Below are positions 1 to 6,765 of a DNA stretch of 32,083 nt, one piece after another (position 1 is the stretch's first letter; every line of letters starts with the position of its first letter). The notes under the pieces were generated by a model that did no database searches, was not told the DNA's origin, and saw only the letters and a program-made list of their open reading frames with translations. The stretch comes from a virus. Location of the stretch: the IMG/VR virus record IMGVR_UViG_3300008459_000214, positions 1-32,083 of that record, one strand, 5' to 3'. The position numbers were made by a program, and so were the translations under genes.

Positions 1-153
1 GGAACACAACAAGTTTGTGATTTAGACACAGGGGATTGTTATACAATCAGAGAAAGAGATGGTCTTATTGAAAGAGCCGGACACCAAACAACTATTAATA
101 GAAAAGTTAGAGTTGAAACTGCAGGAGGAATTAAACAATTATTAAACGGATAA
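1..153 (+). CDS. C-terminal end of an unidentified protein (partial)
   Basis: Frame 1 is open from the window edge to a TAA at 151-153, giving 50 residues of a protein whose start lies outside the window. The stretch is mostly hydrophilic and has two cysteines (residues 6 and 13 of the visible part, in a short Asp/Gly-rich turn). It ends in a Gly-Gly-Ile-Lys-Gln-Leu-Leu segment. The next gene starts 5 bases after the stop, so the two are probably co-transcribed. I do not recognise a family, and the fragment is too short for a functional claim. Its neighbour suggests a phage gene, possibly structural, but this is inference only. Confidence 0.6.
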   Translation, partial: GTQQVCDLDTGDCYTIRERDGLIERAGHQTTINRKVRVETAGGIKQLLNG

Positions 154-158
154 TCAAA

Positions 159-857
159 ATGGGTTTAGACAAGAAATTAATACAAGAAATTGCAAGATAT
201 CATAATATCAACAAGTATATTATGGAACAAGAGGCAGAGGTTCCTGAAGACCCAACAGCGGGGTTAGGGGCGTTAACGCCACCACCACCTGCGGGAGGAG
301 AAGTTCCACCGGCACCTGCACCTTCTGCGGCAGTACCACCACCGGCACCGGGAGATGCATCACCACAACCAATTGATGTTGAAAATGACCCTGACGTTGA
401 AAAAATTGACGATGAAGGAACGTCTGAAGAAACAGGAACTGAAGGTGAAGAATCTGAAGAGCTTGAAATAACTGATTTGGTTAATTCTCAAAAAAATATT
501 GAAACAAAACAAGAAGAGTATTTTGAAAACTTGTTTAACCAACTTTCCAATTTAGAAACTAAATTGGGTGAGATGGATAATGTTATGAACAAATTAAATT
601 CACTTGAAAATAAGATTGAGAAGTATCGTGAAAAAACTCCTCAAGAAAAATTAGAGTTAAGAAGTTATGATTCATACCCATTCAATCAAAAACTTTCACA
701 ATTCTTCGATGACAAACAAGACGAGATGGAGAAAACAGGAAAAAATGATTATGTTTTAACTTCAGACGAAGTTGAAGATATTAATGTGAATGATATAAAA
801 AATTCATTCCAACCTGGTTCTCAAGAAGATGAATACAAAACATCATTCAAACGATAA
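159..857 (+). CDS. Unidentified Pro/Ala-rich acidic coiled-coil protein
   Basis: This 232-residue protein has a clear segmental build. Residues 1-25 look like a short amphipathic helix rich in Lys, Ile and Tyr. Residues 30-71 are a Pro/Ala/Gly linker with runs of prolines. Residues 72-104 are very acidic (Glu/Asp). Residues 105-160 have heptad-like Leu/Ile/Met spacing and probably form a coiled coil. The rest is polar and charged. There is no signal peptide, membrane segment or catalytic motif. The proline stretch uses GC-richer codons than its surroundings, as low-complexity sequence often does. It follows the preceding gene by 5 bases and is closed by a strong terminator. Such a build fits a phage scaffold, linker or virion accessory protein, but I do not recognise the family. 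Confidence 0.8.
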   Translation: MGLDKKLIQEIARYHNINKYIMEQEAEVPEDPTAGLGALTPPPPAGGEVPPAPAPSAAVPPPAPGDASPQPIDVENDPDVEKIDDEGTSEETGTEGEESEELEITDLVNSQKNIETKQEEYFENLFNQLSNLETKLGEMDNVMNKLNSLENKIEKYREKTPQEKLELRSYDSYPFNQKLSQFFDDKQDEMEKTGKNDYVLTSDEVEDINVNDIKNSFQPGSQEDEYKTSFKR

Positions 858-867
858 TAAAAAATTC

Positions 868-895
868 AAAGGTGTCTTAACGGACACCTTTTTTT
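868..895 (+). terminator. Rho-independent terminator after the coiled-coil gene
   Basis: A 9-bp stem (868-876 pairing with 883-891) encloses a 6-base loop, and T residues run from 889 to 895. It lies 10 bases past the stop at 857. It separates the upstream transcription unit from the gp32 gene. Confidence 0.9.
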
Positions 896-897
896 AT

Positions 898-928
898 TTG
901 ACTTCACTAATTTTATCACCTATATTTA
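898..928 (+). promoter_or_regulatory. Candidate promoter for the gp32/replication block (Bacteroidetes-type)
   Basis: TTG at 898-900 is followed after 20 bases by TATATTTA at 921-928. This fits the Bacteroidetes primary-sigma pattern (-33 TTG, about 20 bases, -7 TAnnTTTG) with only the last base differing. The same sequence also reads as TTGACT-N17-TATATT, a good sigma-70 match. It sits just after a terminator and 32 bases before the gp32 ATG, where a promoter is needed. No transcription data are available. Confidence 0.55.
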
Positions 929-960
929 AAGGACAATTTAACAATTTAATTTTATAACAC

Positions 961-1815
961 ATGAGTTCATTAGACGCCGTATTGGCACAGTACGAAAATT
1001 CAAAACAATCAGGGGGCGGGGCCCAAGGGAAAATGTCGCAAGACGAAAGAATGAAAAAATATTTTGCACTTATCTTAAGTGATAAAGAACAATCTGGACA
1101 AAGAAGAATTAGAATCTTACCTACAAGTGATGGTTCATCACCATTTAAAGAAGCTTGGTATCATGAGATACAGGTAGGAGGACAATGGCAAAAATTTTAT
1201 GACCCGGGAAAAAACGATAACGAACGTTCACCTTTAAATGAGGTTTATGAAGAGTTAATCTCAACCGGGAAAGAATCAGACAAACAATTGGCTGCTCAGT
1301 ATCGTTCTCGTAAATTCTATATCGTAAAAGTTATAGATAGAGATAAGGAAGAAGACGGACCAAAATTTTGGAGATTTAAACACAACTACAAAAATGATGG
1401 TATCTTAGATAAAATTATTCCAATTTGGAGAAACAAAGGTGATATTACTGATGCTAATATCGGTAGAGATTTAATCATTGAATTAAATAAAACAAAGGCA
1501 CCAAATGGTAAAGAATATACTGCAGTATCTACAATTATGTACGAAGACCAAGGTCCGGTACATACTGACCCGGCTCAATCGAACGCTTGGATTACTGACG
1601 AATTAACTTGGTTAGACGTTTATTCTAAAAAACCTGTTGAATATCTTGAGGCAATTGCTCGTGGAGAAACACCAAAATGGGATTCAGAAAAAGGCGGATA
1701 TACTTACGAAAGTGATTCAGTTAATACGGAATCATTTGGTGGTGGAAAATCTCAAAGTTCATCACCGGTTGACCCTCAAGCAAACGACTTTCCGGACGAG
1801 GATTTACCTTTCTAA
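961..1815 (+). CDS. gp32: gp32-like single-stranded DNA-binding protein
   Basis: This 284-residue protein coats ssDNA during replication and recombination. The N-terminus (residues 1-35) has the short helical, basic look of the gp32 self-association arm. The core contains the Arg-rich RRIRILP strand (48-54), an aromatic-rich region, and a WRFKHNYKNDG stretch, all in keeping with the gp32 OB fold. T4 gp32 is 301 residues. The C-terminus is a Ser/Gly linker followed by an acidic tip ending DEDLPF. No cysteine occurs anywhere, so the structural zinc site of T4 gp32 is missing. The tip resembles the C-terminal peptide of bacterial SSB, which recruits partner proteins, more than the Ser/Asp-rich tail of T4 gp32. 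The gene has its own promoter candidate and terminator, allowing high separate expression, as is usual for gp32. Confidence 0.88.
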   Translation: MSSLDAVLAQYENSKQSGGGAQGKMSQDERMKKYFALILSDKEQSGQRRIRILPTSDGSSPFKEAWYHEIQVGGQWQKFYDPGKNDNERSPLNEVYEELISTGKESDKQLAAQYRSRKFYIVKVIDRDKEEDGPKFWRFKHNYKNDGILDKIIPIWRNKGDITDANIGRDLIIELNKTKAPNGKEYTAVSTIMYEDQGPVHTDPAQSNAWITDELTWLDVYSKKPVEYLEAIARGETPKWDSEKGGYTYESDSVNTESFGGGKSQSSSPVDPQANDFPDEDLPF

Positions 1816-1827
1816 AATAAAACAATC

Positions 1828-1866
1828 AAACTTGGACATTTAGTTAGACACTTTGTCCAAGTTTTT
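1828..1866 (+). terminator. Rho-independent terminator after gp32
   Basis: An 11-bp perfect stem (1828-1838 with 1854-1864) surrounds a 15-base loop and runs into a T tract (1862-1866). It lies 13 bases after the gp32 stop. No promoter was recognised between it and uvsX at 1880, so uvsX may depend on read-through. Confidence 0.85.
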
Positions 1867-1879
1867 ATAATATTATTAT

Positions 1880-2890
1880 ATGGCAATTAAGAAAAACGAT
1901 TTCAAATCGATTAAAGATAAATTCTCAGTATCGGCAAAATACAAACCACAAAGATTTTTTGACTTAGGTCCTGATTTCTTGGATGCGGTTGGATTACCGG
2001 GACCAGCTATTGGACACCTTAATATGTTCTTAGGTCACTCCGATACAGGTAAAACAACAGCACTTGTAAAAACTGCCGTTGATGCACAAAAGAAAGGTAT
2101 TTTACCTGTCTTTATTATTACCGAACAAAAATGGTCATTTGAACATGCTAAGTTAATGGGGTTCGATTGTCAGGAAGTTGTTGATGAAGAAACAGGTGAA
2201 TTAGATTGGGATGGATTTTACATCTTTAATAATAACTTTAATTATATCGAACAAATTACTGATTACATTAATAATTTATTAGACGAACAAGAAAAAGGAA
2301 ACTTAGATTATAGTTTATGTTTTATGTGGGATTCAGTAGGTTCTGTACCTTGTAAAATGACTTATGAAGGTAAAGGTGGTAAACAACACAATGCTTCAGC
2401 ATTAGCGGATAAGATTGGAATGGGTATTAACCAAAGAATTTCGGGTTCTCGTAAGTCTGATTCAAAATATGAAAATACTTTAATCATTGTTAATCAACCA
2501 TGGGTTGAATTACCTGATAATCCATTTGGTCAACCAAAGATAAAAGCTAAAGGTGGAGAAGCAATTTGGTTAAACTCATCATTGGTTTATTTATTTGGAA
2601 ACCAAAAAGGGGCTGGAACAACTAAGATTACTGCAACTAAAGATAAACGAACTATTAAGTTTGCTTCAAGAACAAAAGTTTCGGTAATGAAGAATCACAT
2701 CAACGGATTAGGTTATGATGATGGAAAAATTATTGTAACACCACACGGATTCATTGCGGGTAAAGATAGTGCGGAAGAAAAAACTAATATTGAAAAATAT
2801 AAAAAAGAATACGCAGAATATTGGAAGGATATCATCGGAACTGATGGTGACTTCGACCTAAAAGAAGAAAAAGAAGAAAGAGAATTTTAA
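1880..2890 (+). CDS. uvsX: UvsX-like RecA-family recombinase
   Basis: This 336-residue RecA/UvsX-type ATPase would form filaments on ssDNA and catalyse strand exchange for recombination-dependent replication and repair. A Walker A motif GHSDTGKT lies at residues 52-59. A Walker B-like strand ending in Asp, CFMWDS, is at 147-152. A glutamate in the TEQKW segment (82) sits where RecA proteins have the catalytic Glu. The segment around 155-175 corresponds to DNA-binding loop 1, and a conserved VNQPW element follows. It is shorter than T4 UvsX (391), with an acidic C-terminal tail. The leader is A/T-rich with no Shine-Dalgarno. Its partner in filament loading would be the upstream gp32. The family is clear; UvsX rather than host RecA is inferred from context and from the residue pattern. 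Confidence 0.9.
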   Translation: MAIKKNDFKSIKDKFSVSAKYKPQRFFDLGPDFLDAVGLPGPAIGHLNMFLGHSDTGKTTALVKTAVDAQKKGILPVFIITEQKWSFEHAKLMGFDCQEVVDEETGELDWDGFYIFNNNFNYIEQITDYINNLLDEQEKGNLDYSLCFMWDSVGSVPCKMTYEGKGGKQHNASALADKIGMGINQRISGSRKSDSKYENTLIIVNQPWVELPDNPFGQPKIKAKGGEAIWLNSSLVYLFGNQKGAGTTKITATKDKRTIKFASRTKVSVMKNHINGLGYDDGKIIVTPHGFIAGKDSAEEKTNIEKYKKEYAEYWKDIIGTDGDFDLKEEKEEREF

Positions 2891-2917
2891 AATATTATTC
2901 ACCTATAAATCACCAAT

Positions 2918-3919
2918 GTGATTAAAACATTATTAGTAGATGGGTCCAACTTAATGAAGATTGGATTCCACGGAGTAAAAGACCTCTATAGTGACGGAAG
3001 TCACTTAGGGGCTATTTACCACTTTATAAATACAATTCGGAAATTCCTTGAGGAACATAACTACGATAAGGTAGTTGTGTTTTGGGATGCCGAACATAGT
3101 TCATCCACTCGGAAAGAACTTTATCCACAGTATAAGGGAAATAGAAAACAAGATATGAATGAGTTTAAGTACGAATCATATCTACAACAAAACGCTCGTA
3201 TTAAAGAATATCTTGAGGAGGTCTTTGTTAGACAAGTTGAGATGGTTTATAACGAGGCAGATGATTTGATTGCTTATTATTGTCTGAGAGCAACTAATGA
3301 AGAGATTACCATTTTTTCATCAGATAAAGACCTTACACAGCTTATTTCAGATAAAGTAACCATTTACTCTCCAAATGCAAAACAATACTTTAAACAGGGT
3401 GATATGATTACAATTAATAAAATTCAGATACCTCACTATAATGTATTACTTTGTAAGATTCTTACCGGGGATAATTCAGATAACATTAGTGGAATTGAAG
3501 GTTTAGGGGAAAAAACTTTAGTTAAATTGTTCCCTGATATGTTGGTTAAACCATGCACTATCAACGAAATAAGGGTTAATGCCGGAATTATCGTGCAGGG
3601 AAAGAAATCAAAAGTATTGGAAAATATTTTGACTGGTAAAACAAAAAATGGTATACTTGGTGAAGAGTTTTACAACACAAACAAAAAAATAGTTGATTTA
3701 TCTAACCCCTTAATAACTGACGATGGAAAAGAATTAGTTGACCAAATTATCACTGACACTATTGACCCGACAGATAGGGGATACAAAAACTTAATGAGGA
3801 TGATGATGGAGGATGGACTCTTCAAATATCTTCCAAAAAACGATGAAGCTTGGGTAAACTTCCTAAGGCCATTCATGAAATTAACAAGAAAAGAAAAACG
3901 AAACACAAACAAAAATTAA
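2918..3919 (+). CDS. rnh: 5'-3' exonuclease / RNase H (FEN-like)
   Basis: This 333-residue flap-endonuclease-like enzyme probably removes RNA primers and 5' flaps during lagging-strand synthesis, as T4 RNase H (305 residues) does. Metal-binding acids of the PIN-like fold are visible: D8 in LLVDGSN, D57 in FWDAEH, D115/D116 in EADDLIAYY, D136/D138 in SSDKDL, and D185/D188 in GDNSDNI. The last is followed by the helix-three-turn-helix GIEGLGEKT (192-200). The Arg/Lys-rich STRKELYPQYKGNR arch (63-76) fits substrate binding. The start is a GTG at 2918. The overlapping ATG at 2916 reads straight into TGA, and the next in-frame ATG would remove D8. The gene lies between the recombinase and the replicative helicase. 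A PolA-type exonuclease domain acting alone is the alternative family name. Confidence 0.87.
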   Translation: MIKTLLVDGSNLMKIGFHGVKDLYSDGSHLGAIYHFINTIRKFLEEHNYDKVVVFWDAEHSSSTRKELYPQYKGNRKQDMNEFKYESYLQQNARIKEYLEEVFVRQVEMVYNEADDLIAYYCLRATNEEITIFSSDKDLTQLISDKVTIYSPNAKQYFKQGDMITINKIQIPHYNVLLCKILTGDNSDNISGIEGLGEKTLVKLFPDMLVKPCTINEIRVNAGIIVQGKKSKVLENILTGKTKNGILGEEFYNTNKKIVDLSNPLITDDGKELVDQIITDTIDPTDRGYKNLMRMMMEDGLFKYLPKNDEAWVNFLRPFMKLTRKEKRNTNKN

Positions 3920-3923
3920 ATTT

Positions 3924-4376
3924 ATGAGAGAGCAAGAAAGCACTAAGATGGAATTTTTATTGACATTAAACGATAACATCGTAGTCCAAAGATTCTTTAA
4001 CGTAAGAGGGTTTAACCCAAAAGCAAAAAGTTCGGTTGAACTATATGAATTCCTTGAAGAATTCAAAGAAGAACTTCAAGAATACTTGAAAATGAAGACT
4101 TTAGTCTATATGATGGACAATAAAGATTCTATCATTCACGACCCAAGTATTATGGACACATCGTTCACTGATGGACCTGAAATGTTTAACATTATTATCA
4201 AATTAGGGGAACAGACAATTTGTCATAGAATTTTTGATGGAAAATTTTATCCACCAAAAGTTCGTTATACTGTCGATGTAAGACCTTTCCTGAAGGAAAC
4301 TCTTCGAGGATTGACTGACATTTTTTCAGATAAAAAATTAAGTTACAATTATTTGGAACTTGACTTAAGTAAGTAA
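3924..4376 (+). CDS. Unidentified small protein of the replication block
   Basis: This 150-residue, mixed alpha/beta-looking soluble protein starts 4 bases after the exonuclease stop and ends 37 bases before the helicase gene, so it is likely co-transcribed with them. It has an acidic helix rich in Glu/Leu/Phe (about 39-57), several Ile/Phe-rich strands, and one cysteine in an ICHRIF segment. There are no Walker, zinc-finger or nuclease motifs and no signal peptide or membrane segment. An internal ATG at 3948 (residue 9) is an equally plausible start, because the first eight residues are polar and uninformative. By position it could be a replisome accessory factor (for example a helicase loader or clamp-related factor), but nothing in the sequence proves that. 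Confidence 0.75.
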   Translation: MREQESTKMEFLLTLNDNIVVQRFFNVRGFNPKAKSSVELYEFLEEFKEELQEYLKMKTLVYMMDNKDSIIHDPSIMDTSFTDGPEMFNIIIKLGEQTICHRIFDGKFYPPKVRYTVDVRPFLKETLRGLTDIFSDKKLSYNYLELDLSK

Positions 4377-4413
4377 GTATTTAATAATACAAGGGTAACT
4401 TTTAAAACAATTT

Positions 4414-5796
4414 ATGAACAAAAATTTCGATTATTTAGGGAACACATTTCAATTACAATTACTGAATCAGATTATATTAGATAAGGACTTTTCATCTTCA
4501 ATTATGGATGTTATTGAGCCAATCTATTTCGACAACAAGTACTTTAAAATCATTTTACAGATGACAAAGGAGTATCACAAGAAATATGAATCTACTCCTA
4601 ATTTCGATACTCTTGAGCAGATAGTTAAGTCTGAAATCTCCCAAGAGATGGTTGCTAAGATTGTTTTGGACACATTAACTCAAGTTAAAGAGGCTCCTTT
4701 TGAAGGGACCACTTTCGTTCAGGAGAAGGCCTTGAAGTTCTGCAAACAACAAGAACTTCAAAAGGCGATGGACAAAGCTCAAAAGATTATTACTCAAGGG
4801 GATTTTGAATCTTACGATAAGGTAGAAGGCCTTGTAAGAGAGGCATTACAGGTTGGAGAAATAGATAAAGGTCAAACGGATATCTTTGCTAATTTAGACA
4901 CCGTACTTGATGAGGACTATCGTCACCCGATTCCAATGGGAATTAAAGGAATTGATAAACTTCTTAAAGGTGGATTGGCTAAAGGTGAGATTGGAGTTAT
5001 ATTAGCACCAACCGGTGTAGGTAAAACAACTATCTTATCTAAAATTTCAAACACGGCATTTAATCTTGGGTACAATGTTCTTCAAATATTTTTTGAGGAT
5101 AATCCAAAGATTATTCAAAGAAAACACTTCACTATGTGGACAGGTATCGAACCGGATAACTTAGTTCAAAATAAAGAAGAAGTGATGAGTAAGATTACTG
5201 AGATTAAAGAGACAATGCAAAACAGATTGGTTTTGAAAAAATTAGCATCGGATACGATGACTATGAGTCAAATTAAAAATCAGGTTAGAAAAATGATTGC
5301 GGATGGTGTTAAACTTGATATGGTTTTATTAGACTATATTGATTGTGTACTACCGGAATCAAGTAGTAAAGATGAATGGAAAGCGGAAGGGTCTGTAATG
5401 AGAGGATTTGAAGCTATGTGTCACGAACTTGATTTAGTTGGTTGGACAGCAACACAAGGTAACAGAGCGTCAATTTCATCAGAAGTTGTAACTACAGACC
5501 AGATGGGTGGGTCAATCAAAAAGGCACAAGTTGGTCACGTAATTATTTCCGTAGCTAAAACATTACAACAAAAAGAAATGGGTCTTGCAACTATTGCGAT
5601 TACTAAAAGTCGTTTAGGTCAGGATGGGGTTGTTTTTGAGAATTGTAAATTCAATAATGAATTACTTGAGATTGATACTGAAAGTTCAGTAACATTCTTA
5701 GGATTCGAGGAACAACAAGAAGATAGAAAAAGAGATAGGGTTAAAGAACTATTAGAAAAAAGAAAACAAAGAGAACAGAGTCAACAACAAATTTAA
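4414..5796 (+). CDS. gp41: DnaB-type replicative helicase (gp41-like)
   Basis: This 460-residue protein is a RecA-fold hexameric helicase that would unwind the fork 5' to 3' and cooperate with primase. Residues 1-150 form the helical N-terminal domain. A linker leads to GIKGIDKLLKGGL, the typical DnaB entry into the ATPase core. Walker A is APTGVGKT (198-205). Walker B is MVLLDYID (303-310, D307). A TQGNR segment supplies the sensor/H3-type polar residue, and a GSIKKAQVGHVI segment follows. The C-terminus is a charged Arg/Lys/Glu/Gln tail. The length matches T4 gp41 (475). No separate primase gene is visible in this window. A TATTTAATAA sequence at 4378-4387 upstream resembles the tail-region TATTTAT elements but may be chance. 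Confidence 0.88.
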   Translation: MNKNFDYLGNTFQLQLLNQIILDKDFSSSIMDVIEPIYFDNKYFKIILQMTKEYHKKYESTPNFDTLEQIVKSEISQEMVAKIVLDTLTQVKEAPFEGTTFVQEKALKFCKQQELQKAMDKAQKIITQGDFESYDKVEGLVREALQVGEIDKGQTDIFANLDTVLDEDYRHPIPMGIKGIDKLLKGGLAKGEIGVILAPTGVGKTTILSKISNTAFNLGYNVLQIFFEDNPKIIQRKHFTMWTGIEPDNLVQNKEEVMSKITEIKETMQNRLVLKKLASDTMTMSQIKNQVRKMIADGVKLDMVLLDYIDCVLPESSSKDEWKAEGSVMRGFEAMCHELDLVGWTATQGNRASISSEVVTTDQMGGSIKKAQVGHVIISVAKTLQQKEMGLATIAITKSRLGQDGVVFENCKFNNELLEIDTESSVTFLGFEEQQEDRKRDRVKELLEKRKQREQSQQQI

Positions 5797-5804
5797 TTTA
5801 AAAC

Positions 5805-6755
5805 ATGAAAGAAAAAATTTTAGAACCAAACAATGACAGATTTGTCATATTCCCAATCGAACACAATGATATATGGGAATTTTATAAACAACATCAAGCT
5901 GCGTTTTGGACTGCAGAAGAGGTGGATTTATCTAACGATATTAGAGATTGGGAAAACCTATCTGATAATGAAAGATATTTCCTTAAAAACATATTGGCGT
6001 TTTTCGCAGCGTCTGATGGTATCGTAAATGAAAACTTGGCAGAGAATTTCTTAAAAGAAGTTCAGTATGCTGAAGCGAAGTTCTTTTACGGATTCCAAAT
6101 TATGATGGAGAACATCCATTCGTTAATGTATTCGTTATTAATTGATACCTATGTGTCTGATGATAAAGAAAAAGACGAATGTTTCCACGCCATTGACCGA
6201 TTACCGGCTGTTCAAAAGAAAGCGAAATGGGCTCTTGATTGGATTGAAAACGCTTCCTTCCAAGAAAGATTAGTTGCGTTTGCGGCGGTTGAAGGTATCT
6301 TCTTCTCAGGTTCATTCTGTTCTATCTTTTGGATGAAATCAAGAGGAATTATGCAAGGATTATGTAATGCTAATTCATTAATCTTCAAAGATGAAAACTT
6401 ACATTGTGATTTTGCTATTCATTTGATTAATAATCACGTTGAAAATAAACCAAGTGAGAAAAGAATTAAAGAAATATTATTATCTGCATTAGAGATTGAA
6501 AAAGAGTTTATTACGGAGTCTTTACCTGTATCTTTAATCGGTATGAATTCAAATTTGATGAAACAATATTTGGAATTTGTAACTGATGGGTTATTAGTTA
6601 AATTTGGTTGTAAAAAACATTTTAATGTTGACCAACCATTTAAATTTATGGAACAAATTGCTGTTGAAACAAAAGGTAACTTTTTTGAATCAAGAACCAT
6701 GGAGTACCAAAAGGCTAAATTAGGTGAGTCATTAACATTCACGGATGAGTTCTAA
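5805..6755 (+). CDS. nrdB: Class I ribonucleotide reductase small subunit
   Basis: This 316-residue di-iron R2 subunit would generate the tyrosyl radical needed to reduce ribonucleotides to deoxyribonucleotides. All expected metal ligands are present: D41 in EEVDLSND, E102 and H105 in [10 protein letters not shown]163 in AVEGIFF, and E197 and H200 in KDENLHCDF. The radical tyrosine corresponds to Y109. The C-terminal peptide, ending FTDEF, would dock into the large subunit. The wording of several motifs ([23 protein letters not shown]) is close to that of eukaryotic-type R2 proteins and of many Bacteroidetes. It follows the helicase gene by 8 bases and precedes nrdA by 10 bases, the reverse of the T4 nrdA-nrdB order. 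The protein appears intact and active. Confidence 0.95.
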   Translation: MKEKILEPNNDRFVIFPIEHNDIWEFYKQHQAAFWTAEEVDLSNDIRDWENLSDNERYFLKNILAFFAASDGIVNENLAENFLKEVQYAEAKFFYGFQIMMENIHSLMYSLLIDTYVSDDKEKDECFHAIDRLPAVQKKAKWALDWIENASFQERLVAFAAVEGIFFSGSFCSIFWMKSRGIMQGLCNANSLIFKDENLHCDFAIHLINNHVENKPSEKRIKEILLSALEIEKEFITESLPVSLIGMNSNLMKQYLEFVTDGLLVKFGCKKHFNVDQPFKFMEQIAVETKGNFFESRTMEYQKAKLGESLTFTDEF

Positions 6756-6765
6756 TTAAAAATAT

